From contig JAEBDY010000016.1 of assembly GCA_049997955.1 (NCBI GenBank), positions 1 to 64,000 of the forward strand: DNA of 64,000 nucleotides, given 5' to 3'. This DNA is from Umezawaea sp049997955. GTDB taxonomy: Bacteria; Actinomycetota; Actinomycetes; Mycobacteriales; Pseudonocardiaceae. Below the pieces are notes generated by a model. That model searched no databases, was not told the DNA's origin, and worked only from the letters and a program-made list of their open reading frames with translations. A program made the position numbers and the translations under genes. Positions 8,772 to 18,032 of the stretch are shown piece after piece (position 1 is the first letter of the stretch; each line of letters starts with the position of its first letter).

Positions 8772-10139
8772 ATGAAACTGACATCGAGGTCAGTCTCGCT
8801 CACGGCAATGGTGTCCACGATCCTCGCGGCCGCGCTCGGCGCGACGCTGATCGTCACCGGCACCGCCAGCGCGGCGACCACCCTGGGCGCTGCCGCGGCC
8901 CAGACCGGCCGGTACTACGGCGCCGCCATCGCGGCGGGCAAGCTCGGCGACCCGACCTACGTGGGAATCGTGAACCGCGAGTTCACCATGATCACCGCCG
9001 AGAACGAGATGAAGTGGGACGCGACCGAGCCCAACCGCGGCCAGTTCAACTACACCAACGGCGATCGCATCCTCAACCACGCCTTGAACAACGGCAAGCG
9101 GGTGCGCGGCCACGCCCTGCTGTGGCACGCGCAGCAGCCGGGCTGGGCTCAGGGTCTCAGCGGCTCGACGCTGCGCAGCGCGGCGATCAACCACGTCACC
9201 CAGGTCGCCACCCACTACAAGGGCAGGATCCACTCCTGGGACGTCGTCAACGAGGCGTTCGCCGACGGCAACAGCGGAGGACGGCGCGACTCCAACCTCC
9301 AGCGCACCGGCAACGACTGGATCGAGGCCGCCTTCCGCGCCGCCCGCGCCGCCGACCCCGCCGCGAAGCTCTGCTACAACGACTACAACACCGACGGGAT
9401 CAACGCGAAGTCCACCGGCATCTACAACATGGTCCGCGACTTCAAGTCCCGCGGCGTGCCGATCGACTGCGTCGGGCTCCAGTCCCACCTCACCAACGGC
9501 CCTCCCGGCGACTACCAGGCCAACATCCAGCGCTTCGCCGACCTCGGCGTGGACGTCCAGATCACCGAGCTCGACATCTCCGGGTCCAGCCAGGCGAACG
9601 GGTACTCCACGGTGACCAGGGCGTGCCTGGCCGTGGCCCGCTGCACGGGGATCACCGTCTGGGGCGTCCGCGACAGCGATTCCTGGCGCACCGGCCAGAA
9701 CCCGCTGCTGTTCGACGGCTCCGGCAACAAGAAGGCCGCCTACACCTCGGTCCTCAACGCCCTCAACGCCGGTGGGACGACCGTTCCCGGCGGCCCCACC
9801 ACCACGACCACCACCACGACCACGACCACGCCGCCCGACCCCGGTTCCGGCGACTGCACCGCGTCCGTCTCGCTGAACGCCTGGAACGGCGGCTTCGTGG
9901 CCACCGTCAAGGTCACCGCGGGCTCCTCCGCGCTGAACGGCTGGAAGGTGACCACCTCGCTGCCGTCCGGCACCACCGTCACGGGTTCCTGGAGCGCCAA
10001 CGGCAGCGGCACGACCGGCACGGTCGACTGGACCAACGTCGCCTACAACGGCGCCGTCGCCGCCGGGCAGTCCACCGAGTTCGGCTTCCAGGGCACCGGG
10101 AGCGGTGGCGGGCTCTCCCCCACCTGCGCGGCCGCCTGA
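8772..10139 (+). CDS. GH10 endo-beta-1,4-xylanase with C-terminal CBM2 (first copy)
   Basis: 455 residues, secreted. Signal peptide ~1-34, GH10 barrel ~36-335, Thr-rich linker, CBM2 ~362-455. The acid/base Glu lies in WDVVNEAF (~161) and the nucleophile Glu in ITELDI (~266). KWDATEP, GHALLWHAQQPGW and YNDYN mark the substrate cleft. It hydrolyses the xylan backbone, and the CBM2 anchors it to cellulose or xylan. GGAAAG lies eight bases upstream of the ATG. First gene of a run continuing with GH43 and a second GH10; a hairpin separates it from GH43. A LacI-type operator lies upstream. Confidence 0.97.
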   Translation: MKLTSRSVSLTAMVSTILAAALGATLIVTGTASAATTLGAAAAQTGRYYGAAIAAGKLGDPTYVGIVNREFTMITAENEMKWDATEPNRGQFNYTNGDRILNHALNNGKRVRGHALLWHAQQPGWAQGLSGSTLRSAAINHVTQVATHYKGRIHSWDVVNEAFADGNSGGRRDSNLQRTGNDWIEAAFRAARAADPAAKLCYNDYNTDGINAKSTGIYNMVRDFKSRGVPIDCVGLQSHLTNGPPGDYQANIQRFADLGVDVQITELDISGSSQANGYSTVTRACLAVARCTGITVWGVRDSDSWRTGQNPLLFDGSGNKKAAYTSVLNALNAGGTTVPGGPTTTTTTTTTTTPPDPGSGDCTASVSLNAWNGGFVATVKVTAGSSALNGWKVTTSLPSGTTVTGSWSANGSGTTGTVDWTNVAYNGAVAAGQSTEFGFQGTGSGGGLSPTCAAA

Positions 10140-10145
10140 CCCCTC

Positions 10146-10178
10146 GTGCCCGGAGCGGCGCCGCCCCGCTCCGGGCAC
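10146..10178 (+). terminator. Perfect hairpin between GH10 and GH43
   Basis: Arms GTGCCCGGAGCGG and CCGCTCCGGGCAC pair over 13 bp with a 7-base loop, six bases after the GH10 stop. No U-tract. It may partly terminate or stabilise the GH10 message and set expression ratios in the run. Confidence 0.6.
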
Positions 10179-10199
10179 CCCTCTTGCTTGGGAGACACG

Positions 10200-11621
10200 A
10201 TGACCTCTTCGACGACGAGGGTCAGGACGCGCGTCGCCGCGCTGCTCGGGCTGGCGCTGGCCGCGACCGCGGTGAACGCGGTGGTGCCGCCCGCGCCCGC
10301 CAAGGCCGACAACCCGATCGTGCAGCACGTCTACACGGCGGACCCGGCACCGCTGGTGCACAACGGCCGGGTGTACCTCTACACAGGACACGACGAGGAC
10401 GGCTCCACCTACTTCACCATGAAGGAGTGGCGGGTCTGGTCGTCGGCCGACATGGTGAACTGGACCGACCACGGCTCCCCGATGAACGTGGGCACGTTCA
10501 GCTGGGCCAGCAAGGACGCCTGGGCGGGCCAGGCGATCGAGCGCAACGGCAAGTTCTACTGGTACGTCCCGGTGGTCAACCGCGCGACCGGCCGCATGGC
10601 CATCGGCGTGGGGGTCGCGGACAGCCCGACCGGCCCGTTCCGCGACGCCATCGGCCGCCCGCTGGTGGAGAACGGCGAGATCGACCCGTCGGTGATGATC
10701 GACGACAACGGCCAGGCCTACCTGTACTGGGGCAACCCCAACCTCTGGTACGTCAAGCTCAACCCGGACATGATCTCCTTCTCCGGCTCCGCCACGAAGA
10801 TCCCGCTCACCACCGCGGGCTTCGGCACCCGCACCGGCGACGCGAACCGGCCCACCCTCTACGAGGAGGGCCCCTGGGTCTACAAGCGCAACGGCCTGTA
10901 CTACAACGTCTTCGCGGCCAAGTGCTGCTCGGAGTTCATCGCGTACTCCACCGCCACGAGCCCGACCGGTCCGTGGACCTACCGCGGCACCGTCATGCCC
11001 ACCCAGGGCGGCAGCTTCACCAACCACGCGGGCATCGTCGACTTCAAGGGCGGCTCGTACTTCTTCTACCACAACGGCGCGCTGCCCGGCGGTGGCGGTT
11101 TCACCCGCTCGGTCGCCGTCGAGAAGTTCACCTACAACGCCGACGGCACCATACCGACGATCTCCATGTCCAGCGGCGGCCCGCCGCCCGCGGACACGCT
11201 CAACCCCTACGTGCGCCAGGAAGCGGAAACCATCGCCTGGGGATCGGGCATCGAGACCGAGGTGTCGTCCGAGGGCGGCATGAACGTCGGCTACGTCGAC
11301 AACGGCGACTACCTGAAGGTGAAGAACGTCGCCTTCGGCGGCGGCGCGACCTCGTTCAGCGCTCGCGTGTCCTCGACGGTGTCGGGTTCGGCCGTGGAGG
11401 TCCGCACCGGCAGCGCGACCGGGACCGTCGTCGGCCGCTGCACCGTCCCCAACACCGGCGGGTGGCAGAACTGGACCACCGTCTCGTGCCCCGTCAGCGG
11501 GCTGTCGGGCACCCGCGACCTGTACCTGAGGTTCACCGGCGGCAGCGGCTACCTGCTCAACGTGAACTGGTGGCAGTTCGGCGCCACCACGAGCTCGACC
11601 CGACACCAGGAGCCCCAGTGA
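10200..11621 (+). CDS. GH43 arabinoxylan-active glycosidase with CBM6
   Basis: 473 residues, secreted (signal ~1-32). The GH43 propeller (~35-325) shows the usual three acids: YTADPAPLVHNG (base Asp), GEIDPSVMIDDNG (pKa Asp) and LYEEGPWVYKRNG (acid Glu). A CBM6 follows (~335-473; RQEAETIAWGSG, VGYVDNGDYLKV, LNVNWWQFG). The family includes arabinoxylan arabinofuranohydrolases and beta-xylosidases, and this domain order favours an arabinoxylan enzyme. The ATG at 10200 follows GGGAG at good distance; the open frame's earlier GTG at 10146 is inside the hairpin. Its TGA overlaps the GTG start of the next GH10 gene, so the two are translationally coupled. Confidence 0.92.
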   Translation: MTSSTTRVRTRVAALLGLALAATAVNAVVPPAPAKADNPIVQHVYTADPAPLVHNGRVYLYTGHDEDGSTYFTMKEWRVWSSADMVNWTDHGSPMNVGTFSWASKDAWAGQAIERNGKFYWYVPVVNRATGRMAIGVGVADSPTGPFRDAIGRPLVENGEIDPSVMIDDNGQAYLYWGNPNLWYVKLNPDMISFSGSATKIPLTTAGFGTRTGDANRPTLYEEGPWVYKRNGLYYNVFAAKCCSEFIAYSTATSPTGPWTYRGTVMPTQGGSFTNHAGIVDFKGGSYFFYHNGALPGGGGFTRSVAVEKFTYNADGTIPTISMSSGGPPPADTLNPYVRQEAETIAWGSGIETEVSSEGGMNVGYVDNGDYLKVKNVAFGGGATSFSARVSSTVSGSAVEVRTGSATGTVVGRCTVPNTGGWQNWTTVSCPVSGLSGTRDLYLRFTGGSGYLLNVNWWQFGATTSSTRHQEPQ

Positions 11622-12988
11622 TCAGCACCAGCAAGAGGCTCGGCGCGGCGGTGGTGGCGTTGGCGTCCGTCACCGCGCTGACCGTCGTCCTGTCGCCGCC
11701 CGCCTCGGCGGCGGCCCCGTTGCGCGACCTGGCCGCGTCCAAGGGCCGCTACTTCGGCAACGCCATGACCGCCGGGGACTTCAACAATGCCGGCTACCGC
11801 TCGCTCAGCGCGCGGGAGGCGGGTGTCGTGACGCCCGGCAACGAGATGAAGTGGGACGCCACCGAGCCCATTCGCGGGACCTTCACGTTCGCCCGCGGCG
11901 ACCAGGTCGTCGCGGGAGCCGCGGCGGCGGGCCAGAAGGTCCGGGGGCACACCCTCGTCTGGCACAACCAGACCCCGACCTGGGCGTCGAACCTGTCGGC
12001 CACCGAACTGCGCTCGGCGATGGTCAACCACATCACCACCGTGATGGGCCACTACAGGGGCAAGGTGTTCGCCTGGGACGTGGTGAACGAGGCGTTCGCC
12101 GAGAACGGCACCCGGCGGCAGTCGTTCTGGCAGCAGAAGCTCGGTGACGGCTTCATCGCCGACGCGTTCCGCGCGGCCCGCGCGGCCGACCCGACCGCGA
12201 AGCTCTACTACAACGACTACAACACCGACGGTGTCGGCGCGAAGAGCGACGGCGTGTACAACATGGTCAAGGCGTTCAAGCAGCAGGGTGTGCCCATCGA
12301 CGGGGTGGGCCTCCAGGCGCACCTGGTCGTGGGCCAGGTGCCGTCGTCCATGCAGCAGAACATCAAGCGCCTGGCGGATCTCGGCCTGGACGTGGCGATC
12401 ACCGAGCTGGACATCCGGATGAGGACACCGTCCGACAGCTCGAAACTCGCCCAGCAGGCGCAGGACTACACCAAGGTCGTCGACGCCTGCCTCGCCGTGA
12501 CCCGGTGCGTCGGCATCACGACGTGGGGGCTCAGCGACAACCACTCGTGGATCCCCGGCGTGTTCCCCGGCGAGGGCGCGGCACTGCCCTTCGACAACAA
12601 CCTCCAGCCCAAACCCGCCTACCACGCCATGAGCGCCGCGTTCGGCGCCGGCGGTCCGACCACCACCACCACGACCGACCCGCCGCCCGGCGGCTGCACC
12701 GCCACCTACCGGGTGACCGGGCAGTGGCAGGGCGGGTTCCAGGCCGAGGTCGCGGTCAGCGCCGGATCGACCGCGATCACCGGGTGGACGGTGACCTGGA
12801 GCTTCGCCAACGGCCAGTCCGTCAGCTCCTCCTGGAACGCGGAGCTCACCACCAGCGGCGGCTCCGTGAGCGCGAGGAACGCCGCCCACAACGGCTCGAT
12901 CGCCGCCGGGGCGAACACCACCTTCGGCTTCGTGGGCACCTCGAACGGCACGAACTCCGCGCCGTCGCCCACCTGCCGCGCGGCGTGA
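11618..12988 (+). CDS. GH10 endo-beta-1,4-xylanase with C-terminal CBM2 (second copy)
   Basis: 456 residues. Signal peptide ~1-32, GH10 ~34-345 with WDVVNEAF (acid/base) and ITELDIRM (nucleophile), a short TTTTTT-DPPP linker, then CBM2 (~360-456). The GTG start overlaps the GH43 stop (GTGA) and follows AGGAG. The barrel differs clearly from the upstream GH10 (for example GHTLVWHNQTPTW in place of GHALLWHAQQPGW), so this is an old paralogue rather than a recent duplicate, possibly with a different preference for branched xylan. A much longer open frame from 8573 runs in frame but is only a shadow upstream of this start. Confidence 0.96.
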   Translation: MISTSKRLGAAVVALASVTALTVVLSPPASAAAPLRDLAASKGRYFGNAMTAGDFNNAGYRSLSAREAGVVTPGNEMKWDATEPIRGTFTFARGDQVVAGAAAAGQKVRGHTLVWHNQTPTWASNLSATELRSAMVNHITTVMGHYRGKVFAWDVVNEAFAENGTRRQSFWQQKLGDGFIADAFRAARAADPTAKLYYNDYNTDGVGAKSDGVYNMVKAFKQQGVPIDGVGLQAHLVVGQVPSSMQQNIKRLADLGLDVAITELDIRMRTPSDSSKLAQQAQDYTKVVDACLAVTRCVGITTWGLSDNHSWIPGVFPGEGAALPFDNNLQPKPAYHAMSAAFGAGGPTTTTTTDPPPGGCTATYRVTGQWQGGFQAEVAVSAGSTAITGWTVTWSFANGQSVSSSWNAELTTSGGSVSARNAAHNGSIAAGANTTFGFVGTSNGTNSAPSPTCRAA

Positions 12989-12991
12989 CGC

Positions 12992-13026
12992 GGCGCCCGC
13001 CCCCGCCACCGGCCGGGGCGGGCGCC
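12992..13026 (+). terminator. Perfect hairpin after second GH10
   Basis: Arms GGCGCCCGCCCC and GGGGCGGGCGCC pair over 12 bp with an 11-base loop, just after the GH10 stop and before the GH95 start. No U-tract. Confidence 0.6.
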
Positions 13027-13082
13027 ACCGCCGACGGCGGCCCGGCCGCCACAACCCCGCCGAACCGACCTGGAGGACCGAC

Positions 13083-15932
13083 ATGGGCGACCTGACCCGG
13101 CGGCAGCTCGCGAGACTGGGCGCGGGCGTCGCGCTGACGGCGGCGGGGTGGACGGCGAGCGCACGCGCCGCCTCCGCCGCACCCGTGGAGGTTCGAGCCG
13201 TCAACGACCTGGCCCTCTGGTACGACCGGCCTGCCGGGTCGGACTGGCTGCGCGCGCTGCCGGTGGGCAACGGCAGGCTCGGCGCGATGGTGTTCGGCAA
13301 CACCGACACCGAACGCCTCCAGCTCAACGAGGACACCGTCTGGGCGGGCGGCCCCCACGACTACAGCAACCCCAGGGGCGCCGCCTCGCTGAACCAGATC
13401 CGGCAACTGGTGTTCTCCAACCAGTGGACGCAGGCGCAGTCGCTGATCGACCAGACGATGCTCGGCAGCCCGGCCGGGCAGCTGGCCTACCAGCCGGTCG
13501 GCGACCTGCGGCTCGTGCTGCCCTCCGCGAGCGCGACCGGGTACCAGCGGTGGCTGGACCTCACGACGGCGACCACGGTCACGACCTACACGGCGAACAA
13601 CGTGCGCTACCGGCGCGAGGTCTTCGCGAGCGCGCCGGACCAGGTGATCGCCGTGCGCCTGACCGCGGAGACACCCGGCTCGATCTCGTTCACCGCGACG
13701 TTCGGCACGCCGCAGCGCGCGTCCGCGTCCAGCCCGGACGGCACGACGATCGCGCTGGACGGCGTCTCCGGCGACCAGCGGGGCATAGCGGGTTCGGTCC
13801 GGTTCCTCGCGCTGGCGAGGGCCGTGGCCGAGGGCGGCTCCACCTCCAGCTCCGGTGGCACGCTGCGCGTGACCGGTGCCACCGCGGTGACCGTGCTGAT
13901 CTCCATCGGCACCAGCTACGTCGACTTCCGGACGGTCAACGGCGACCACCAGGGCATCGCCCGCAGCCGCTTGAACGCCGCGCAGGGCTTCACCCACGAC
14001 ACCCTGCGCGCCCGGCACGTCGCCGACTACCAGGCGCTGTTCGGGCGCGTCACCCTCGACGTCGGGCGCACGTCGGCGGCCGACCAGCCGACCGACGTCC
14101 GGATCGCCCAGCACGCGGGCGCCAACGACCCGCAGTTCTCCGCCCTGCTGTTCCAGTACGGCCGGTACCTGCTGATCTCGTCGTCCCGCGCGGGCACGCA
14201 GCCCGCCAACCTCCAGGGCATCTGGAACGACCAGATGACCCCGGCGTGGGAGTCGAAGTACACCCTGAACGCCAACCTGCCGATGAACTACTGGCCCGCG
14301 GACACCACCAACCTCGCCGAGTGCTTCCAGCCGGTGTTCCGGATGGTCGACGACCTCGCGGTCACCGGCGCCCGCACCGCGCAGGTGCAGTACAACGCCC
14401 GCGGCTGGGTCACCCACCACAACACCGACGCCTGGCGGGGTTCCTCGGTGGTCGACTTCGCCGCGGCGGGCATGTGGCAGACCGGCGGCGCGTGGCTCTC
14501 CACCCTGATCTGGGACCACTACCGGTTCACCGGCGACGTGGACTTCCTGCGCAGGTACTACCCGGCGCTCAAGGGGTCCGCGCAGTTCTTCCTCGACACG
14601 CTCGTCACCGAACCCTCCCTGGGCCACCTCGTGACGAACCCCTCGAACTCGCCGGAGCTCAACCACCACAGCGGCGCGAGCGTGTGCGCCGGGCCGACGA
14701 TGGACACGCAGATCCTCCGCGACCTGTTCGACGGCTGCGCGAGCGCGTCCGAGGTGCTGGGCGTGGACGCGGACTTCCGCGCGCAGGTGCGCGCGACCCG
14801 GCAGCGGCTGGCCCCGATGAAGGTCGGTTCGCGCGGGAACGTCCAGGAGTGGCTGTACGACTGGGTCGAGACCGAGCCGAACCACCGGCACGTCTCGCAC
14901 CTGTACGGCCTGCACCCGAGCAACCAGATCACCAGGCGCGGCACCCCGCAGCTGCACGCCGCCGCCCGCCGGACGCTGGAACTGCGCGGCGACGCGGGCA
15001 CCGGCTGGTCACTCGCCTGGAAGATCAACTACTGGGCGCGGTTGGAGGAGGGTTCCAGGGCGCACGACCTGCTGCGCTCGCTGGTGACGACGGCCCGCTT
15101 GGCGCCCAACATGTTCGACCTGCACCCGCCGTTCCAGATCGACGGCAACTTCGGCGCGACCTCCGGCATCGCCGAGATGCTGCTGCACAGCCACAACGGC
15201 GAGCTGCACGTGCTGCCCGCGTTGCCACCGGCGTGGAGCGCGGGCAGCGTGACGGGTCTGCGCGGGCGCGGCGGGCACACCGTCGGGGCCGTGTGGAGCG
15301 GCGGCGTGGCCACCGCGCTGACCGTCGTGCCGGACCGCGACAGCACCGTCCGTGTCCGGAACCGGATGTTCACCGGGACCTACGAGGTGCGCGACACGAC
15401 GTCCGGCACCGTGGTCCAGGCCACCAAGCCGGAGGCCGACGTCGTCGAGTTCACCGTCCAACGTGGACACACCTACCGCGCCACCGGTCAGGGCTCGGGT
15501 CCGGTGGTGCAACCGGGGGTGTACTACCGGCTCGTCGCGCGGCACAGCGGCAAGCTCGCCGACATCAGCGGCGTGTCCACCGCGGCGGGCGCGCTGCTGC
15601 ACCAGTGGCCGCAGACCGGCGGGCTGAACCAGCAGTTCGACTTCGTCGACGCGGGCGGCGGCCACCACCGGATCCGAGCCCGGCACAGCGGACTGGTGCT
15701 CCAGGCCGCGAGTGCGAGCACCGGCGCCGACATCACCCAGCAGCCGGGCGCCGACACCACGAGCCAGCACTGGCGCGTGGTCGACCTGGGCGGCGGCCTC
15801 GTCAGCCTGGTCAACCGCTTCAGCGGCCTCGCGCTGGACGTGTGGAGCGCATCCGCGGCCGACGGCGCCCGGTTCTCCCAGTGGACGGTGACCGGGGCCG
15901 ACAACCAGCGCTTCCAACTCCAGGCGGTCTGA
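13083..15932 (+). CDS. GH95 alpha-L-fucosidase with C-terminal ricin-type lectin domain
   Basis: 949 residues. The N-terminus (DLTRRQLARLG, then an Ala-rich core) is a twin-arginine signal, unlike the Sec signals of most neighbours. The GH95 domain starts with LALWYDRPAGSDW and LPVGNGRLGAMVFG. The family's catalytic motifs are visible: NLPMNYWPAD (Asn pair), NSPELNHH (Glu) and IDGNFGATSG (Asp). The last ~140 residues form a ricin-B-like trefoil (YYRLVARHSGKLADI, HRIRARHSGLVLQ, LALDVWSAS). It removes alpha-1,2-L-fucose (or L-galactose) from xyloglucan-like side chains. GGAGG precedes the ATG. Its position beside a lactonase, a sugar-acid-type GntR and a sugar importer supports a fucose or related deoxysugar module. 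Confidence 0.94.
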   Translation: MGDLTRRQLARLGAGVALTAAGWTASARAASAAPVEVRAVNDLALWYDRPAGSDWLRALPVGNGRLGAMVFGNTDTERLQLNEDTVWAGGPHDYSNPRGAASLNQIRQLVFSNQWTQAQSLIDQTMLGSPAGQLAYQPVGDLRLVLPSASATGYQRWLDLTTATTVTTYTANNVRYRREVFASAPDQVIAVRLTAETPGSISFTATFGTPQRASASSPDGTTIALDGVSGDQRGIAGSVRFLALARAVAEGGSTSSSGGTLRVTGATAVTVLISIGTSYVDFRTVNGDHQGIARSRLNAAQGFTHDTLRARHVADYQALFGRVTLDVGRTSAADQPTDVRIAQHAGANDPQFSALLFQYGRYLLISSSRAGTQPANLQGIWNDQMTPAWESKYTLNANLPMNYWPADTTNLAECFQPVFRMVDDLAVTGARTAQVQYNARGWVTHHNTDAWRGSSVVDFAAAGMWQTGGAWLSTLIWDHYRFTGDVDFLRRYYPALKGSAQFFLDTLVTEPSLGHLVTNPSNSPELNHHSGASVCAGPTMDTQILRDLFDGCASASEVLGVDADFRAQVRATRQRLAPMKVGSRGNVQEWLYDWVETEPNHRHVSHLYGLHPSNQITRRGTPQLHAAARRTLELRGDAGTGWSLAWKINYWARLEEGSRAHDLLRSLVTTARLAPNMFDLHPPFQIDGNFGATSGIAEMLLHSHNGELHVLPALPPAWSAGSVTGLRGRGGHTVGAVWSGGVATALTVVPDRDSTVRVRNRMFTGTYEVRDTTSGTVVQATKPEADVVEFTVQRGHTYRATGQGSGPVVQPGVYYRLVARHSGKLADISGVSTAAGALLHQWPQTGGLNQQFDFVDAGGGHHRIRARHSGLVLQAASASTGADITQQPGADTTSQHWRVVDLGGGLVSLVNRFSGLALDVWSASAADGARFSQWTVTGADNQRFQLQAV

Positions 15933-15998
15933 CGACGGTGGTCCGCAGGCACACGGGCTGTGGCAGGTCTCCACCGCAGGACGGTCGCACGGTGCGCG

Positions 15999-16850
15999 TC
16001 AGCGACCCTTCAACCGGTAGACGCGGGTGGCCGTGCCGCCGAAGACCTGGTCGAGTTCGGCGGCGGTCAGGCCGTCGGTCACCCGCCGGGTCGAATCGAG
16101 GACCTCGTCGTACGACGCGGAGAGGAGGCACACCGGCCAGTCGGTGCCGAACATCAGCCGGGAGGGGCCGAACGCCTCCAGCGCGACGTCCACGCAGGGC
16201 CGGAGGTCGTCCGCGGTCCACTGTGGACCAGCCTCGGTCACGAGCCCGGACACCTTCGCGACCACGTTGGGCAGCGCGGCCAGCGCGGTGAGCCTGGTCG
16301 CCCACGGTTCGAGCACGCGGCCCACGATGTCCGGTTTGGACAGGTGGTCCAGCACGAACACCAGGTCCGGCACCACGCGCGCCGCGGCCACGACCGCGGG
16401 CAGCTGGTACGGCCGGGTCAGCACGTCGTAGACCAGCCCGGTGTCGCGCACCGCGCGCAGTCCGGCGAGCACTTCGGGGCGCGTCAGCCAGTCCGGGTCG
16501 GGTTCGGACTCCACCAGGTGCCGAACGCCCACCAGTCGGTCACCGCCGGGTCCGCGACGCAGCCGCTCCAGCTGCCCGGCGACGTCGGGCGCGGTGAGGT
16601 CGACCCACCCCACGACCCCCGAGACCAGGTCGGACTTCCCGGCCAGCGCGAGGAACTCCACCGTCTCCTCGACGTCGGGCAGCACCTGGACCAGGACCGT
16701 GGCGTCGATCCCCGCGGCACTGGTCGCCGCACGCAGGTCGGCCTCGCCGAAGTCGCGGTGGAGGGGCTCCAGCCCGGCGAGCCAGTCCTGCGGCCGGGCG
16801 GCGAGGTCCCACAGGTGCTGGTGGGCGTCGACCCGGCGCACCGCGCTCAC
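15999..16850 (-). CDS. COG3618 amidohydrolase, probable sugar lactonase (L-fuconolactonase-like)
   Basis: 283 residues, cytoplasmic. Amidohydrolase barrel with DAHQHLWD (HxH) at the N-terminus, FVLDHLSKP (metal/substrate His) mid-protein and MFGTDWPV (catalytic Asp) near the end. COG3618 members hydrolyse sugar lactones such as L-fucono- or L-rhamnono-lactone, or 2-pyrone-4,6-dicarboxylate. The HQHLWD/HLSKP set is typical of the lactonase group. The GTG at 16850 overlaps the TGA of the upstream remnant gene (TGA/GTGA), so the pair was an operon. With GH95 beside it, L-fuconolactone is the most economical substrate; this is inference. Confidence 0.87.
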   Translation of the reverse strand: MSAVRRVDAHQHLWDLAARPQDWLAGLEPLHRDFGEADLRAATSAAGIDATVLVQVLPDVEETVEFLALAGKSDLVSGVVGWVDLTAPDVAGQLERLRRGPGGDRLVGVRHLVESEPDPDWLTRPEVLAGLRAVRDTGLVYDVLTRPYQLPAVVAAARVVPDLVFVLDHLSKPDIVGRVLEPWATRLTALAALPNVVAKVSGLVTEAGPQWTADDLRPCVDVALEAFGPSRLMFGTDWPVCLLSASYDEVLDSTRRVTDGLTAAELDQVFGGTATRVYRLKGR

Positions 16851-17092
16851 GCCTGCCCGATCCGCTGCCGCCGCACGCCCGAGCGGTCGACGGTGTCGCC
16901 TCCGCGCGGGTACCCGGAGCCGTTGGCTCCGAGCGCCACACCCGCGGGCGTGCCCGTGGTCGGTTCGAGGACCGTGAACCGGCTGAGGAAGTCGATCCCG
17001 CTCGTGACGGACCGCGGGTCGCGGGCCTGACCGGACTCGTCCAGCGCCGCGGGAACTCCCGAACCGGGGTCGCCGACTCGCAGCAGTCGCAT
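16847..17092 (-). pseudogene. Fumarylacetoacetate-hydrolase-family gene with a large internal deletion
   Basis: 81 residues remain of a family normally ~285 long. The N-terminal ~34 (MRLLRVGDPGSGVPAALDES) match the family's start. They join directly to its C-terminal end (FLSRFTVLEP, then TGTPAGVALG, GGDTV and RRQRIGQA), so about 190 central residues including the metal ligands are gone, with small gaps near the joint. Start ATG at 17092 with GAGGAG is intact. In non-phosphorylative L-fucose and L-rhamnose pathways a member of this family cleaves the final diketo-deoxy acid, and it is commonly encoded beside a COG3618 lactonase and an enolase-family dehydratase, as here. A very short functional protein is unlikely. 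Confidence 0.82.
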
Positions 17093-17194
17093 TCCGCTCC
17101 TCGTTCGTGTCGAAGCTGTTCGGTCGGCCGCCGAGCGGGTCGGGGGGCGGCGCGTCGGCCGCCGAGCAGCGCAGGTCCTCCCCCGGTTCGAGGC

Positions 17195-17968
17195 CTAGCG
17201 CTCCAGGCGGCTCGGTTCTCCCGCTCCGCTGCGGCGCACGAGCCAGGCCTCGGTGATGTGGGTGGACATCGCCTCCGCGGCGCCGGTCGGGTCGTGTGCC
17301 GCGATCCGTTCGCAGATGCGGCGGTGCCCCTGGTTGGACGCCACGCACAGGTCCCGGTCGGTCCTGCCCAGGTAGCGGGCCGTGTTGCCGACCTGGCTCT
17401 CCAGCGCGCGCACCACGCCCCTGGCGATGCGGTTGCCGGAAGTCCGCATGATCCGGTCGTGGAAGGCCCGGTCCTGGTCGCGGTACGCGAGCGGGTCCTC
17501 CACCAACTGGTCCATGAGGTCCACGAGAGCGCGCAGCGCGTCGACGGTGTCCTGGTCCGCGGTGCGAGCGGCGACCTGGGCCATGTCCGACTCCAGCAGC
17601 CGACGGGTGACCACCAGGTCGTCGAGGACACCCAGGGTCGCGTCCTCGGCGACGACGGCCCCGAGCACGACCTCGTCGAGCGTGTTCCACATCGCCTGCG
17701 GGTTGACCAGCGTGCCCGCACCTTGGCGCACCTGGACCATCCCCTTCTCCTGCAAGGCCTTCACCGCTTCGCGGACGACGGTCCTGCTCACCGAGAAGGC
17801 CTCGCACAGCGCGGGTTCCGGCGGCAGCGACGTCCCGGAGGGGTGGTCGCCGCGCACGATGCGCGCCACGAGTTCGGCGGTGACCGCCGTGGCCAGGTTC
17901 GCAGGCCGACGCGCCCAGTTCGGGGCGACGGGCCCGCCCGTGGTCGTTTCGAGGCCTGGTGCCGTCAT
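17195..17968 (-). CDS. GntR/FadR-family regulator, copy 2
   Basis: 257 residues with the same layout as copy 1 (4587-5348): winged helix (LPPEPALCEAFSVSRTVVRE, VQVRQGAGTLV) and an FCD domain (DMAQVAARTADQ, DQDRAFHDRIMRTSG, NQGHRRICERIAAHD). The ATG at 17968 follows GGAGGAACG; the open frame to 18136 is unsupported. It is divergent from the intact ABC importer genes with a TGACGT-N3-ACGTCA palindrome between. It probably controls importer and lactonase expression in answer to a sugar acid; the ligand is inferred from family habit only. It points toward the lactonase gene 0.1 kb downstream. Confidence 0.94.
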   Translation of the reverse strand: MTAPGLETTTGGPVAPNWARRPANLATAVTAELVARIVRGDHPSGTSLPPEPALCEAFSVSRTVVREAVKALQEKGMVQVRQGAGTLVNPQAMWNTLDEVVLGAVVAEDATLGVLDDLVVTRRLLESDMAQVAARTADQDTVDALRALVDLMDQLVEDPLAYRDQDRAFHDRIMRTSGNRIARGVVRALESQVGNTARYLGRTDRDLCVASNQGHRRICERIAAHDPTGAAEAMSTHITEAWLVRRSGAGEPSRLER

Positions 17969-18032
17969 CGTTCCTCCGGTTCGCCGAGCCGGTGCGCTCG
18001 GCCGTGCGGCGAGTGTAGCCACCGAAGCTTGT

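Noticed and set aside
8573..11617. Long open frame running in frame into the second GH10
   Set aside because: It is an out-of-frame shadow of the first GH10 and GH43; true GH10 start is the GTG at 11618.
12846..14957. 703-residue open frame antisense to GH95
   Set aside because: Shadow of GH95; no start signal, no similarity.
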